Origin: Holothuria scabra
Taxonomy: Eukaryota; Echinodermata; Holothuroidea; Aspidochirotida; Holothuriidae
NCBI GenBank assembly: GCA_037179385.1
Contig: CM074187.1
Coordinates: 44,178,879-44,242,878 of the forward strand
Direction of reading: 5' to 3'
DNA: 64,000 bases
Below are positions 47,593 through 59,590 of this stretch, one piece after another. Below the pieces are notes generated by a model that did no database searches, was not told where the DNA came from, and saw only the letters and a program-made list of their open reading frames with translations. Positions within the stretch are counted from its first letter, which is position 1. The number at the start of each line of letters is the position of its first letter. Position numbers and translations under genes: made by a program.

Positions 47593-47755
47593 GAGTAGAG
47601 AAAACAACAAGCGTGCTATTAAACCACGTTTCAAATGCAAAGTTCATGGCAGTTATCGCACGTACCTGGATCTCCTTAGAAGCAAACGTGATTGGGGAAT
47701 CGTGATGACGTCGATATCTTTCATACCACTCACGTTAGTTTGTTATCGCCTGCAG
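47593..47755 (+). CDS. DUR3-type urea transporter, exon g (visible residues 388-442)
   Basis: Completes a valine codon and reads SRENNKRAIKPRFKCKVHGS, YRTYLDLLRSKRDWGIVMTS, ISFIPLTLVCYRLQ. The KPRFKCKVHG-x-Y part adds a seventh cysteine to the loop begun in exon f; the end is a new membrane segment. In plant DUR3 the next block is GWMYLAMGV-x-IGSAVIPIAF, which was not found within the following 16 kb, so the last third (about 200 residues) is missing from the window. Acceptor taacag, donor CTGCAG|gtaagc, phase 2 to 0, 163 nt. Supported by frame continuity and by the loop motif rather than by close match to plants. Confidence 0.82.
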
Positions 47756-48672
47756 GTAAGCTAGTTTTAATTTATTTATCAGTCGTTTACTTCGTAAACC
47801 TAGCAAAATCATGATTCCAAAAGAGAGTTAAATTACAAATTAACTTGATTACGTTGTCATGGCAGGTCAACTACTTGAATTTTTGCTCGAAAAATACTGC
47901 GTGAACAATGTCGTGTTTTCCTGACTCTACCTGTATTAAGCTTTCATCATTTTTTCAACTTCTACTGAGCACTTACACTTCAATTACCTTTTAACGTGGT
48001 GTAGCGTTCAACTAGAATTTATTCAGTCGTCACGTTCGGTTTGGTTATAACGAGGAGCAGGTTAAACGTTAGTTGGACACGGCATCTAAATTTACCTTAG
48101 TGTTTACGAACTTGAAAGTAACCAAACTCTCTCAATCGAAGTTTCATTGCGAATTCTGAAGTTTACATCTATCGACTTACATTTGTAAGCTATCTGTGTC
48201 TATCATAAAATCTCAATTCTCCTGTAACTGTTTTGATTTTCTAACAATTTGATAACCATTTTAAATCAGTGTGCAACGTTTTTACGTTTTAAAAAGCGCC
48301 CGCACTACGGTGAGAAAGAATACACCCTAAAACGTGTTTTACAATTAAAGACTTACTTTCCCCCCACTTCACAGTTACGTTTAATTCTGAAGATGTTTAG
48401 CTATTATATACTAAAGGTTTTGCAATTGAAGGTGTTTAAAAGAGAAAGTTTTAGAAACAGGGCACTTGAGACTAGAATCTAAACGTGTCTAAAAAACGTG
48501 GGCAAGCAGTGTTTAAAAATGTTTAATTCCTAAACACTATTTTTTACAGTGCAAGAGAAATCAAGAATATGAAGTTCCATCTTCTGTTATGTTTCTGTTT
48601 TGAATAAAGTTTGATTGAAAGGAGACTGAATATATTTGTGAAAGAACACAAAACTTATAAAAAGTTAAAAAC

Positions 48673-48955
48673 TTAAAAACCTAATTCTCTCACCCCAAAC
48701 AGTTTCAATTCTCCTAACCTTCTAACTTAAGCCCCTCCCACAACTGTCTCTCAAACCTCATCCGTATTTAGATGCAATCACAGTTTATTGCCTCAGAATG
48801 AGTATATAAGACCCCAAGTGTGTAATCAAAACACTCTTAGTACAGTAAACCTTGTGTAATGTGAGCTATAGTACTCTGCATTATTTTTTTAACTTGCTGT
48901 CAATCAAAGAGCTGAGAATTTCTGTAGACTACTACAAAAATTGCACTTCAGGGTG
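48673..48955 (+). mobile_element. TTAA-MITE (family M1), diverged copy
   Basis: TTAA, AAACCTAATTCTCTCACCCC at the left and the full order of M1 phrases: 'cagtttcaattctcctaacc', 'aagcccctcccacaactgtc', 'gtcaatcaaagagctgagaa', ending 'ttcagggtgagag'. The right TTAA is lost. Confidence 0.75.
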
Positions 48956-49854
48956 AGAGTTGACTGCCTTTGGTAAGTACAAGCGAGACTATGTACGCGG
49001 AGTGCTAAAATTGGTTGGCGCGGAGCGTACTAGAACATTCTGGGCTTTACAGACCCCCCTCCCCCCACCAGGTGGTCGAAGTTATACTTCTGAGGTTTCT
49101 AAGCTGCATACATCAGCTTCTTGATACCGAACATTCCAAAAATTGGGGAAAGATGAACGTACCTTTGGTCCCCCTTTTTTCATAGGGAGTGACCCTCAAT
49201 GCCGTCTTCCGGTTCCGGCCGCCAATAATTTTTTGAATCATATTTCTTTGACAGATAATATATCCCATATTGGTAACGCTTCTTGGCTGAGATATAATTG
49301 CACAAGTGCATATATAGGATCAAAACTTGATCGGTTACTTCGAAATGACATTTATGGCAAATATTGTCTAGAAACTGTATCATCTGTGTTGGCACTTGAC
49401 TACCATTACAAAGTGGCACTTTCCAGCTTACTTTGGTTAGTCGGGTTTAAATTTATTTTTTATTCATGTGGAAAAAAGTTTACAAGTATGCAAACTTCCA
49501 TTCAAACTCTAAAAAGGTCTTTTTTCAAACAAATGCTTGTAAAAACAAACTGAAATTCAGAGCTTCTCGTCTTGAAAAGGAACTGTAATACTTTATGCTA
49601 GTACACTAAAAAACGTTTTTAATCAACTGTTTATTATATTGTAGAACTTACAATTTTAACCTTTAAGATTTACACATAACTTGATCTGTTGATGTTAGCA
49701 CTCTAAGCTCAGTTGGATAACTTTAACCAGGGAGCTGGAATAGCAGAGCGAGAAAGAAATCCCAATCTCTCCAAGCTCCCTGCTTTAACCCAACTGCCAG
49801 TGGCGTAACCAGCGGGGGAGGGGGGAGTTTGCCCCCTGCCCCCCCGACAAAAAA

Positions 49855-50050
49855 TGGGAAGAGAAGAAAAAACGGGAAGGGAAGGCTGAGGAAAGAAAGG
49901 AAAAAATAGGAAAAGAGAGGGAAGAAAAACAGGGCAAAAGAAAAAGGAGGAGAAATGAAGGAAAGAAAGGCAGAAGAAAAAAGCAAAACGGAAAAGAAGG
50001 GAAAGGAAAGAAAGGGGAAAGGAAAAAGAGAAAAATTAGAAAACAAAGAA
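49855..50050 (+). repeat. Purine-rich tract, about 190 bp
   Basis: Almost only A and G on the + strand, built from GGAAAG/GAAAAG-like words, directly after 'cagtggcgtaaccagcgggg' and a C-rich run. The minus-strand frames with long F/S/L/P runs (91 and 122 codons) are artefacts of this composition. Confidence 0.9.
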
Positions 50051-51299
50051 AGTGGGCCAACTATAACATCAAACGCAAGGTTGATCTGCATTCATGGAAC
50101 ACTGTTTTGGTCAATATATAGCTCTCTGCAATATATAGCTCCAAATCAACAAATTATTGTTTCAAACCGGCAGAAATTTTAAAAGTTCCATATTTGAAAT
50201 TATTACTTTCAAAAAGGCAAAATTTTCCGCGCGCTTCGCGAGCCTTAAAATGCAAGCCTTAAAGCTGTTAATGATCGCTCATAAAGCAGTCAGTGGATAA
50301 TTTGTCCTAGCCGCTACAGTGCCCTTTCCCTAAAATTTTCTTCAATGTACGCTTTCATTTTTGTCTAAAAAAGGCAACAAAGTTAGAGGGGTTCTATTTA
50401 TCGCCGAGAAGCCTTAATCCGCACTCCTTAGATAACACGATCTTCAGTCAACATGGTATCTCAGATATATGCTAATAGGAAAAGCAGATTCTTCGCTAGT
50501 CCCCCAAATATGCAAATTTCCTTACAGGAAACCTTGAATCTGATCTATTTTCTGCAATTCAAGCTCCAAGCTTCATATTTACAGATGTGTAAAAGACCTA
50601 AATTTTCTGTACGTACCCTATACAGTAGTGTTCACACTTAAGAAAAAAATCAGATTTATTTAAAAAAAAAGAAAGAAAAAGCAGCAAAAATTGGCATAAA
50701 ATTTAACTTTTGGTCAATGGGATAGGGTGAGTTGCACGGTCCAAAATTGTTCCCCCTTCCTCATCACTTCCATTTAGACCCTAAGACACCCGCAAACTAA
50801 CACAGCTCAACTAGTACAAAATCGGCAAACCGCTATGCTATTGCCTCCCCCCCCCCCCCCCCGGACAGTCAGGTCTGGTTACGCCACTGCCAACTGTTTG
50901 GTGTAAAAAAACCAGCCATGTTGGTTACAAGATTATACCCTTTACTTCATCAGTTCACAAAAATTACCCATCATGGTTATTTTTTGAATATTTTGGGTAG
51001 TCATCTGAGTGACCAATATTTCAGTGGGTATAGTATACGGATCCAACTTGCCAACTTACAGGTGCGGATCCAAGGGGGGTGTTTTAAATTACGGCCGCAG
51101 CCCTCCCTTTTTCACCACATCAACAATAAAACATGTGAAATTAGCTGTGCAAGCCCCTCACACCCCTGTTTTCGCTTAGATAAGCCCCCCCCCCTTTTAG
51201 AATATCTGGTTCCGCGCCTGACTTAGGTAAAATTAACCCCAGTTTTACCTTTACAGATTGATACGCACATAAAATTCAAGTTTGACATGAACAATCAAG

Positions 51300-51495
51300 T
51301 AAGTTAGAGAAGGTTTTACCGCTCAGTTTCTAACCAATTGGTTTTAGTTGAACAGGTAACGCTTTTTTCCAGTTGTGGCTGATCACTGGCTTGTTATCCC
51401 TACTCCATAGGTCATGCTGGACACCAAACAGGTCCCATTTTTAAAGTCTTCGGTATGACAGTTGCCTGTGTGAGAATTGCTTACCGTTATGCAAT
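51300..51495 (-). repeat. tRNA-derived SINE (family S1)
   Basis: On the minus strand: 'gcataacggtaagcaattct' (head), 'cataccgaagactttaaaaa', 'ggagtagggataacaagcca', 'gccacaactggaaaaaagcg', 'accaattggttagaaactga'. The order agrees with the copy at 32505. Confidence 0.7.
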
Positions 51496-52486
51496 GTTAA
51501 GGTTAAAACTAAAAATTTCAAGAAGATTTCATATTTGTGTTTATTGTCAAAAAATTTAAAAGTGAATAAAAACTCTCTTCAAAATCTGGAAGACATTTTC
51601 CCACCTTTATTAAATCTTGGTGATTTCAAGGAGGAGTTCATGAATATTAAATTTAATGGATTAATGGACATGGAATTTACTACTTTTATGCAACCAACCC
51701 TTTGTTCCGAAAAGACGTTATTGTTGCTGATGTTGATTTATACGATTTGTGCTCGTCGCAAAAAGTTTTCTGTTCTAGTAGACAAGTTTTATTTGATTGA
51801 AATACATTTTCAACCCTTTTAACTGTCCCCCTATTAACACGAATTTACATTGCCGCCATTTTATGTCTAGACACAGGGTCGACTGTTTCAAAGGCTCAAT
51901 AACTCTTACAAGACCACTGTAGTTAATGAAAAAAATAAGATTGAGGTCACAATGGTTTTAATCTCTGTGGTTATCTTTAGGAGATGTCTACTATTCCCAT
52001 TTACAGTTAACCAGACCCTCTAAGTAATTCTTTAAGAATCGACGCTGAGTTTTACCTTATCCGTTGGGTGTATTTTGGAAACGGATTAACAGACGGCGTC
52101 AGTGCTTTTAAGTGTTCTGATAGACACTTCTACGTGGATCATCTAAGTGGTGGAACTATTGCATAAAATTGAAATATCCCATGGGGACCAATACAGCCTA
52201 TTTAAAATAATTGTATGCAATTTTTCAATTGGTTCATTTCTTATATATTTGCGTGTTTCTATTCCTGGATATTACAGAACTTCATTTACAGATACTGTGT
52301 CAACTTATGCAACTAATAAAAGCGGTACTTAGAAAATGAGACGAAAAAATATGAAAGGTGCAGAGAATTGTCCTAATACTATCGAAATTACGCAATGCAA
52401 AAAGCAACTTTTCACTGTGGTGAAGTACAAATAGGAAAGTTGCGTTGATTGACCTAGTCTAGTACATGTGTGGACACATGCCGTAT

Positions 52487-52792
52487 TTAAAGGCCCAATT
52501 CTCTCACCCCAAACAGTACCAATTCTCCTTACCTTTTTACTGAAGCCCCTTCCACAATTGTCTGAAATTCATCCCATGATCTAGAAACAATCTCGGTTTA
52601 TTGCTTCAGGGTGAGTATAGAAAAACTCAATTTATATAATCAAAACACTTTCAGTACCGTTCATGCTGTGTAATATAAGCTTTGACACTCTGCATTGTTT
52701 GAATTAGCTGTCAATCAAAGAGCTGAGCCAATCGAGAATTTAGGTACCCGGGTACCAAAATTGTAGTTTGGGGTGAGAGGTTTGGCCCTTCA
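52487..52792 (+). mobile_element. TTAA-MITE (family M1), near-full copy
   Basis: TTAA, AGGCCCAATTCTCTCACCCC at the left and GTTTGGGGTGAGAGGTTTGG then CCCTTCAG at the right; the final TTAA is changed to TCAG. The whole core is present. Confidence 0.8.
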
Positions 52793-55700
52793 GGGGTTTT
52801 CGTTGTATGCAGTATTCGGGTTAGCGTTTGATAGTCTGGTTAAACTAGATTTGTGATGTGCATACTATTACACACCCAGCGTATAATTTTTTTTTACATT
52901 TTCAGTGGGAAATCGTCAATTAATGAAATTAGTGTTTGTGGAGTAAAAAAAAAAAACATTTTTCATTCCAAATCAACGTAAGTTAAAGAACTTCACTGGT
53001 AGCCACAACAAATATACTCACATGGTTGAAGGTTTTTCTGTAAGCTTTATGTCATATTGTCATGAGGAGAAGGATCTAAAGTTATGGCGTAAACCGTGTG
53101 GTGTTGTGCATACATAAACTGATGCATTATTTTGGGGATTTCTCCCAATTTGTGACGTTAAAAAAATTTGAAATCGTCAAAACTCGTTGGTATGATCGGT
53201 ATTTACTTAAACATGTGATTTCGGATTATATCCGATTTCCATCACCTTGATTGAAAAAATGAAATTTTGGTTTATAATTGAATTTTGTGGTGTCCTGACT
53301 TGTAACGCTTTTGTGCATAATTTGAAAAAAAAAATGTCTGTTCACGAAGCTTAGAAAACTGAATTGAACCGGTAATTATCACTCATAATACAGTTATTTG
53401 TATGTAGGATATGGGGATTGTCTTAGTTTGACCATTTGTCATTGGTATATGAAGAAAAGATAACAGGATTGGAAAAATTTGTTGAATTTCATGAACCAAC
53501 TCAATAATAGGATTTTAAAAGAAAAGAAAAAGTATTTTAACAAAAGGTTAATATTCACTGTAAAACTCACTTCAAGTCCAACTTTTCTCTCTATAACAAC
53601 CTTTTCACAAGGGAGTTTACCGGTACGATGACTACAAGAACAATGAATAAGGGTAATCTCATCCAATCAGAACCCAGATGGCTAATGACGCAAAAAGCTC
53701 ATTTGAATTCTGAATAAATTAAACCTCTATTTAATTGATCATAATCTCTTGATGTGTTATGTATATTGTTTTAGACACGGCGTTTTAGATCAAGAAGTAC
53801 TGAGAGGGATCGGTAAAGGCGAGATCGATGGGAATGTGCTCAATTGGTGTAATGTCGGGTTATTCAGCGGTTAAAAGGTGTGAGAGGTGCAACTATTCTT
53901 AGCATGTAGAATTGTTAGTGACTGTAAGCAGCATAAGATGATTTCATGGAAGACTAAAAATTCGTTATGAGAGGTTTAATTAAGGGTTTTTAAATTTATG
54001 AAATGATATAAAAATTGGACAAAATTCCCGTTAAGACTTTTTCGGTTATCGTTTTGGGAATAATTTAAGCGAAAGGAAAAATTTGTGTTTTGCGACGTGA
54101 CAAGTCTATAAGACGGCCAAGGCTGATCTCTTTAGTCCTGGGATGGTCAAGGATGATTATTATTGCCCTTGGATAAAACCGATTAAATAAATATTGTTCG
54201 TTACTTTTCAAAATGGATTTACAGTGTGAAGGTTATCAATACTTGGTTTTGTGGTTATGGATGAATTGTTCAGAAATGTTTTAAAGATGAAATTACATTA
54301 TGACGATATTTTATGCAACGTCACAAGAAACTGTTGCGTAAATATCGATAAAAACAGATTTGATAGCCTACACAGAGTAAACAGGAAGAGCGTAGCCCAT
54401 TCATTTCGAAATTCCCACCCACAAAAAAATAAACTGGTCAACCCTTTTTGGCAAAGGCGATCTCTTCGTTAGCCCGCGTAACGGACTAAGTCTTCTCGTT
54501 TAGCTCATCGCTACGAAATCAAGAGGGCGGCAGCGTTAGCGGGAGGCAGCGACAGAGTACTCGTCAGGTACTCTTGTACCTATGTTCAATTAATCATTTG
54601 ATGACTGGTTTCAACATTGATCAGTTTAGCTTAGTCAGGGTCCTCTTAACTTAAACGTTGTGTCTTCCCCCTCTTTATTCCTGTTGCACTGTATAAGCGT
54701 AGTGATCACCGTGACCAGCAACAATTTTGGGGACGTAACTGCAATCGCTGTATCGGTTTGCTGAACCCTTCCGCTATTATCTCATCGAAAAATCGTCCAA
54801 CTAGTGATTCCTCACTACCTTCTTTGGAAATATTGATGATTCAGCAGTATTGGGGGCAATTACAAAGGTGATGGAGCTATATCACCCACCCGAGGAAGAA
54901 TCTACTCTGGTGGAATCACTCGGACGGTAGTTTGACCAAGTCTGACTAAGCCGCAGGAGCATGCCTCCTGTCTTTATGTTTAATATGCTTCAAAATGTTA
55001 CAAATTACACCAGGAGGCACCACTTTCCTTCCCCGTAGACCTCTACCCATGTCTACGGGGGGGGGGGGGTCGGAAAGGGACAAAGTATCGAGAAAGAGAT
55101 TATTTGAAGGGAGCAAAACAAACTAATAGGCACTAAACCAATGGTAATGTTATCTTTTGATGAAATTTTCATATTTGCTTCGACTTTTTTCCCACTTAGC
55201 TAGCTTTTATCGCAATTTCGTAGAAGTTACACCACGTGCTCAACGTCAGCATGGGATAATTTTTGTACAAACGTATGACATTTTAAATCAATTTGTAAAA
55301 ACTGCATGAAATGTTTATCACATCTTCAAAGTTCTTCACAAACCTCTTGTTACAAAGAGAAATTTTGTTTTTTAGAAATAAGATGAATAGGTATCCAGGC
55401 ATTATTAGTTTTCATCAACGTATCGCTTCTTTGAAATTCTGTTGCCATACGACTCAACAAGACAATTTTAAGCACGTAAAAGTCACGTCGAAGTCCATGT
55501 AATATTTCTTGGCTGCCTTTGCCAAATAAAGGGTGACATAAAATGGCCGTCAGTTTGCTAATGGCCACACTTCATTTAGCAAATGTGCGTGCCGATTGGC
55601 TGGGAACACATTCATTATTTGCGTACTGGGTGTAGGACAAAGACTACGAAGAATAATTTAAATCGAGAAGTAATCTCTTACAAACACATATGAAACAAAC

Positions 55701-56237
55701 GGTCACTTCTATAATTGAGATTTCTTGTACCACAATACCTCAGGTAGGAGGTCTATATGGGCCTTCATGGGTTACCGATATGGGGCCCTTTTGATAACGA
55801 ACCCACATAAGTTGATCATATGGGACATGAGAAATAAGTTCTTTGCTCATTTTTTCCTTACATATCAAGTTTCAACATGGGCCCAGAACTATCCTACATG
55901 AGTCATAAGGCTTATGCTGGCTTGTCCCTATGAACGGACTTATCAATCCCATAGTCATAAATAATATGGTATATTTAGAAGTTGGAGTGTTACCTGAGTC
56001 CCTCGGTATGTACTCTGCGGCAGGAAACCACAGGTAAGAACCATCCTCTAATGTAAGATGGCTTGAAAATTAAGAACGGTTTGACAAATTTCTCAAGTGA
56101 ACTCAACTTTAGATAGACGTGAAGTAGCATAGGTGGATGGGTGTTTTTTTTTCATTCCGATTGTTTGAAGGATATGGGCAACTTAAGACAGATAATCAAA
56201 CTCCCATACAGCTCTTTAGACATACATTCTAGCCGAC

Positions 56238-56462
56238 ATCATGGGCAAGTGGTTAGAACATCTGACTTGCAGTTGGGGGGTCAGGAATTCGAGTCCTAGC
56301 TTCGTCATACCGAAGACTTTAATAATGGAACCTTCAGAGATCATAAACAGCGGAGCAGAAAAAGGGCTTGTTAGTTAAAACTCCAAAAAGAGTGTGACTG
56401 GCTCGACTTGAGCCGATTGGTTGAAAAATTGGGCCGTTAAAACTCCATCTAACCAGCTAACT
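56238..56462 (+). repeat. tRNA-derived SINE (family S1)
   Basis: Head 'catgggcaagtggttagaac', 'atctgacttgcagttggggg', 'aattcgagtcctagc', then 'cataccgaagactttaataa', 'ttgagccgattggttgaaaa' and a CTAAC tail. The head looks tRNA-like with TGC at the anticodon position, unlike the Glu-like head at 32505, so heads have diverged or differ by origin. Confidence 0.7.
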
Positions 56463-58361
56463 TACACTCCAACAGTCGTTTGAAACCGCAGGTTAGTGAA
56501 ATTGCAGAGGATAAGAAGTTCCATGTTAGGCTTAACAAACATTTACCAAACAAACCTTTACACTCTAAACGTCTAGTTGTAGTCTTCGCCTGAAACACTT
56601 GGCGGGCCTACGTACAGGACTAAAGCGCCATAAACAAAATAAATTGGCAGTAATGGAAACTATGGAAGTCATTCCTTTGAATCACCTGGGCAATAGAATT
56701 ACTGGGCCGGCGTCTCAATATTTTGATACAAAATGCGAATAACCAAACGTTAATAGAAATTCTGCTGCACTTAAGCTCAACTGTTGCTCTGGTAACCCTG
56801 ATCAAGACGAATTGTCATTTCCAGGGAGCATACAATAACAATAATTGATAACGTGAATCAATATTAATTAATGAAAAATGAGGGCAATGAAAGAACGAGT
56901 CGTGATGAAAGAGAGAAGATGGGTTATTATGTTACCAGAGCAAATCAGTGTGTCTTTTCGTCCATCCTATGACGTAAAGATAAAACTACAAACCGTCATA
57001 GAGTCGGGTGTGTTTGTTTAGTCACATGGACATGGTGAGGATTATAATGTTTTGCTTAAAAATTGGAATAATATGGCAGTATTTTTCCATTTTAATAGTA
57101 TAAAACAAATAAACGATAAGTGAGGCAACGAACCCACCTAAATTCTCTACCATGGGGAATTTGAAATACGTCAGTATGTCAAAAGGACCCAAATATACCG
57201 GTATCTATAGAACATATGTGTGGTGTTAGCTTTTGGCGTGAAAGAATTATGCACTATGTAACGCACCTTACTACGACCAGACTTTCTCGTCCCGGTGAGA
57301 GACTGACGCCTAATTAGAGCTAACTAGTTTTTGTTCACATAATGCAACTTATCGCAAATCGAAGGAGCTATTCTCGTGAATTGTGGATTTTAATGTAATG
57401 TCTACGATACAAGGATTCGTTCTCCTCATTTCGATTACCTGCGGGTTCGGTCGCATGTGAGTTGGTTGTCCATCTGCTTTCAACTTGTTTCAAAAAGTTG
57501 CAAAGACTTCCACTCTTTCAACGCATCTGAATAATCTCGATGCAGGAAGTGACGGAATCTATAGTTTGGGCTTGGCTTAAGGTAGACTGCTCAAAATTGA
57601 ACAACAGTTGTTTTACAGAGAGATGAAATTTCTTTTCTTGCCCTAAAACATTTGCGATCATTTCACTTGTGGAGAGATTAATTGTCACGTATATGCAATT
57701 TCGAAAGGACGGAGTCACCCCACTTGGTGTACGTCCCTGTGGTCACTGACACCAGGGAGTTGCCAGCTCTAGTAGTTTCCTGCTGATGATATCCTTTAAG
57801 AAATGCAAATTGTCTTCATGCGAGGGATGTGTCTAAAAAGATATTTCAATATGTCTCACTGTAACTGAGCTCATTTAATCCAAGTTTAGTCCATTCCCTG
57901 TCCCAGCGGTCTCACTCCGGGCCAATTTTGAATCCGGTGCCCCCTCCCGATTCCGACCTGAGTGGGCGTGAGAAGAGGATCTCATAGACCGAGTGCATCC
58001 CATAATTAATGTGCAGTAAAGACCTTGGAAACTGGTTAAGTGGTAGGCAAGGTTTTCTTTAAAATATATTCGCCACCTGTGTACATGTATCCTACAAAAA
58101 ATGTTTAAATAGAAAATAGACAATGTGTATTAACTTTTTATTATTAGACAAAAGTCACAAAATAAAACCTACTTCATTTAAGTTTCATATAAGGGAATCA
58201 CTCTGCTGGAATCAATTCCGACCTCGAGTCAGGTTGCAGCCAATAGACAACTTCGAAGTAATTCGCATGCGTTAGTGGCCTTTCTGTTCAGGTCAGCAAG
58301 TAACAAAACATTTGAGCGCTACGCTGGCCGTGCATAGAACACTGATTTGCGTGATTTCATC

Positions 58362-58396
58362 CATGGAAGTACTACCTCGGAGGTAGTACTTCCATG
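58362..58396. repeat. 35-bp perfect palindrome with let-7 seed match, copy 2
   Basis: CATGGAAGTACTACCTC, one G, GAGGTAGTACTTCCATG: 17-bp arms without mismatch. It is flanked by 'ttcatc' on both sides (TTTCATC at 58356-58361 region and again after the palindrome), which might be a target duplication of a tiny mobile hairpin. Confidence 0.85.
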
Positions 58397-59291
58397 TTTC
58401 ATCCACCAGCACCTAAAGCACACGTTAAAGTCTTACGTTGACTTTGACCTATTGCGCAATACTGCTCCTTGAAAAAACTTCGAACTGGCCTATTCCGGAT
58501 CAATTACAGTACCAAGACCTCATAATCGTGGCTAATTCTAAGTCAAGAATCAAACTTGGCCAGAGTATGGAATTCGATCCAGAGTCGGGTGTTACAGCCC
58601 TCGTCATGTCTACATATTCTGTTTAGCAGTTTAGGAAGTCGATTTGTTAAATAAATTAAAAGGTCGGGTGATGTGACAAGGATATAGGGCGATTACTTCA
58701 ACAGTTTTAAATATGTATTATTCGATCACTGGTCGGAATAAGAGTGGTTTTTATATATGGGCTATCTCCGGTTTACCTTTTAACCGACCGGTGTAAAGGA
58801 ACCAAATTCTTGTTCAGCTTTCTGAGGTTAGTCACCCATTGTAATTCGAGTTTATGATTAATACATTATAGCTTCCTTCACAATTACAATCGCTTACAGC
58901 TGCTTTTATTACCTAGCGTTCAAGTTCCAAATCAAGGAATCTTGTCCTTTTAAGACCCTTACATACGGTATCCTTCTTCAGGGAACCTTAAATGTCGAGA
59001 TATTGTTCTCAGTAGCATATTTAAGATAATAAACTTATTATTAATACCGGTACCCGAGGACTACACCCGTTTCGTGATATCATGAATTGCACAAATATTT
59101 TTTTGTTAAAATTATTTCGTTGCTGCAGTAAATGCTAATTCAATTTGTCAAAATTTGCGTAAAGATAATATCGGATAAATTTTGTATTTTTTGTCATGGT
59201 TTCGTCCTCTCATTTCTCATTTCCCTGTGTTGTTTTCGTACCAATAACAAAATACTTTTGTAATTTTGACTCGAAGATCTCAGGTGAAGGG

Positions 59292-59590
59292 AGAATACAC
59301 TCTTAAAGTAAAAAGAGTGAAATTTCACTCGACAGACGAGTGAAAGCTATAAAGTTTACTCCGAAAGAGCGGAAATTCCCTTCAAAAAGAGTGAAATTCA
59401 CTCCAAATGAGCCAAGTTACACTCTTGATGGAGTGCCTCTAGGAACCACTTTTCAAAAAGAGTGATCCCTGCAGGCACTCGTTAAAGAGTGAATTTTTAC
59501 TCTTCGTGGAGTGATGTTCACCCCCTTTGGAGTAAATTAACACTCCAATAGACTGAATTCACATTTTCCACTCTGTCAGAGAGTAATGAA
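59292..59590. mobile_element. CACTC/GAGTG MITE (family M2), copy 4, best preserved
   Basis: Starts ACACTCTTAAAGTAAAAAGA then GTGAAATTTCACTC and ends TTTTCCACTCTGTCAGAGAG. The inner words 'agtgatccctgcaggcactc' and 'gttaaagagtgaatttttac' match the copy at 33798. Non-coding fold-back. Confidence 0.7.

Noticed and set aside
49143..49553. 136-codon + frame as a candidate next DUR3 exon
   Set aside because: Although it contains FFIGSD after a TTTTTTCATAG acceptor-like run, the rest does not follow the DUR3 C-terminal blocks and is not mainly hydrophobic.
49723..50091. 122-codon F/S/P-rich minus frame with apparent membrane segments
   Set aside because: It is a translation of the purine-rich tract; a parallel frame of 91 codons covers the same bases.
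51535..51822. 95-codon + frame
   Set aside because: No domain recognised, no neighbouring coding exons, and it follows directly on a SINE.
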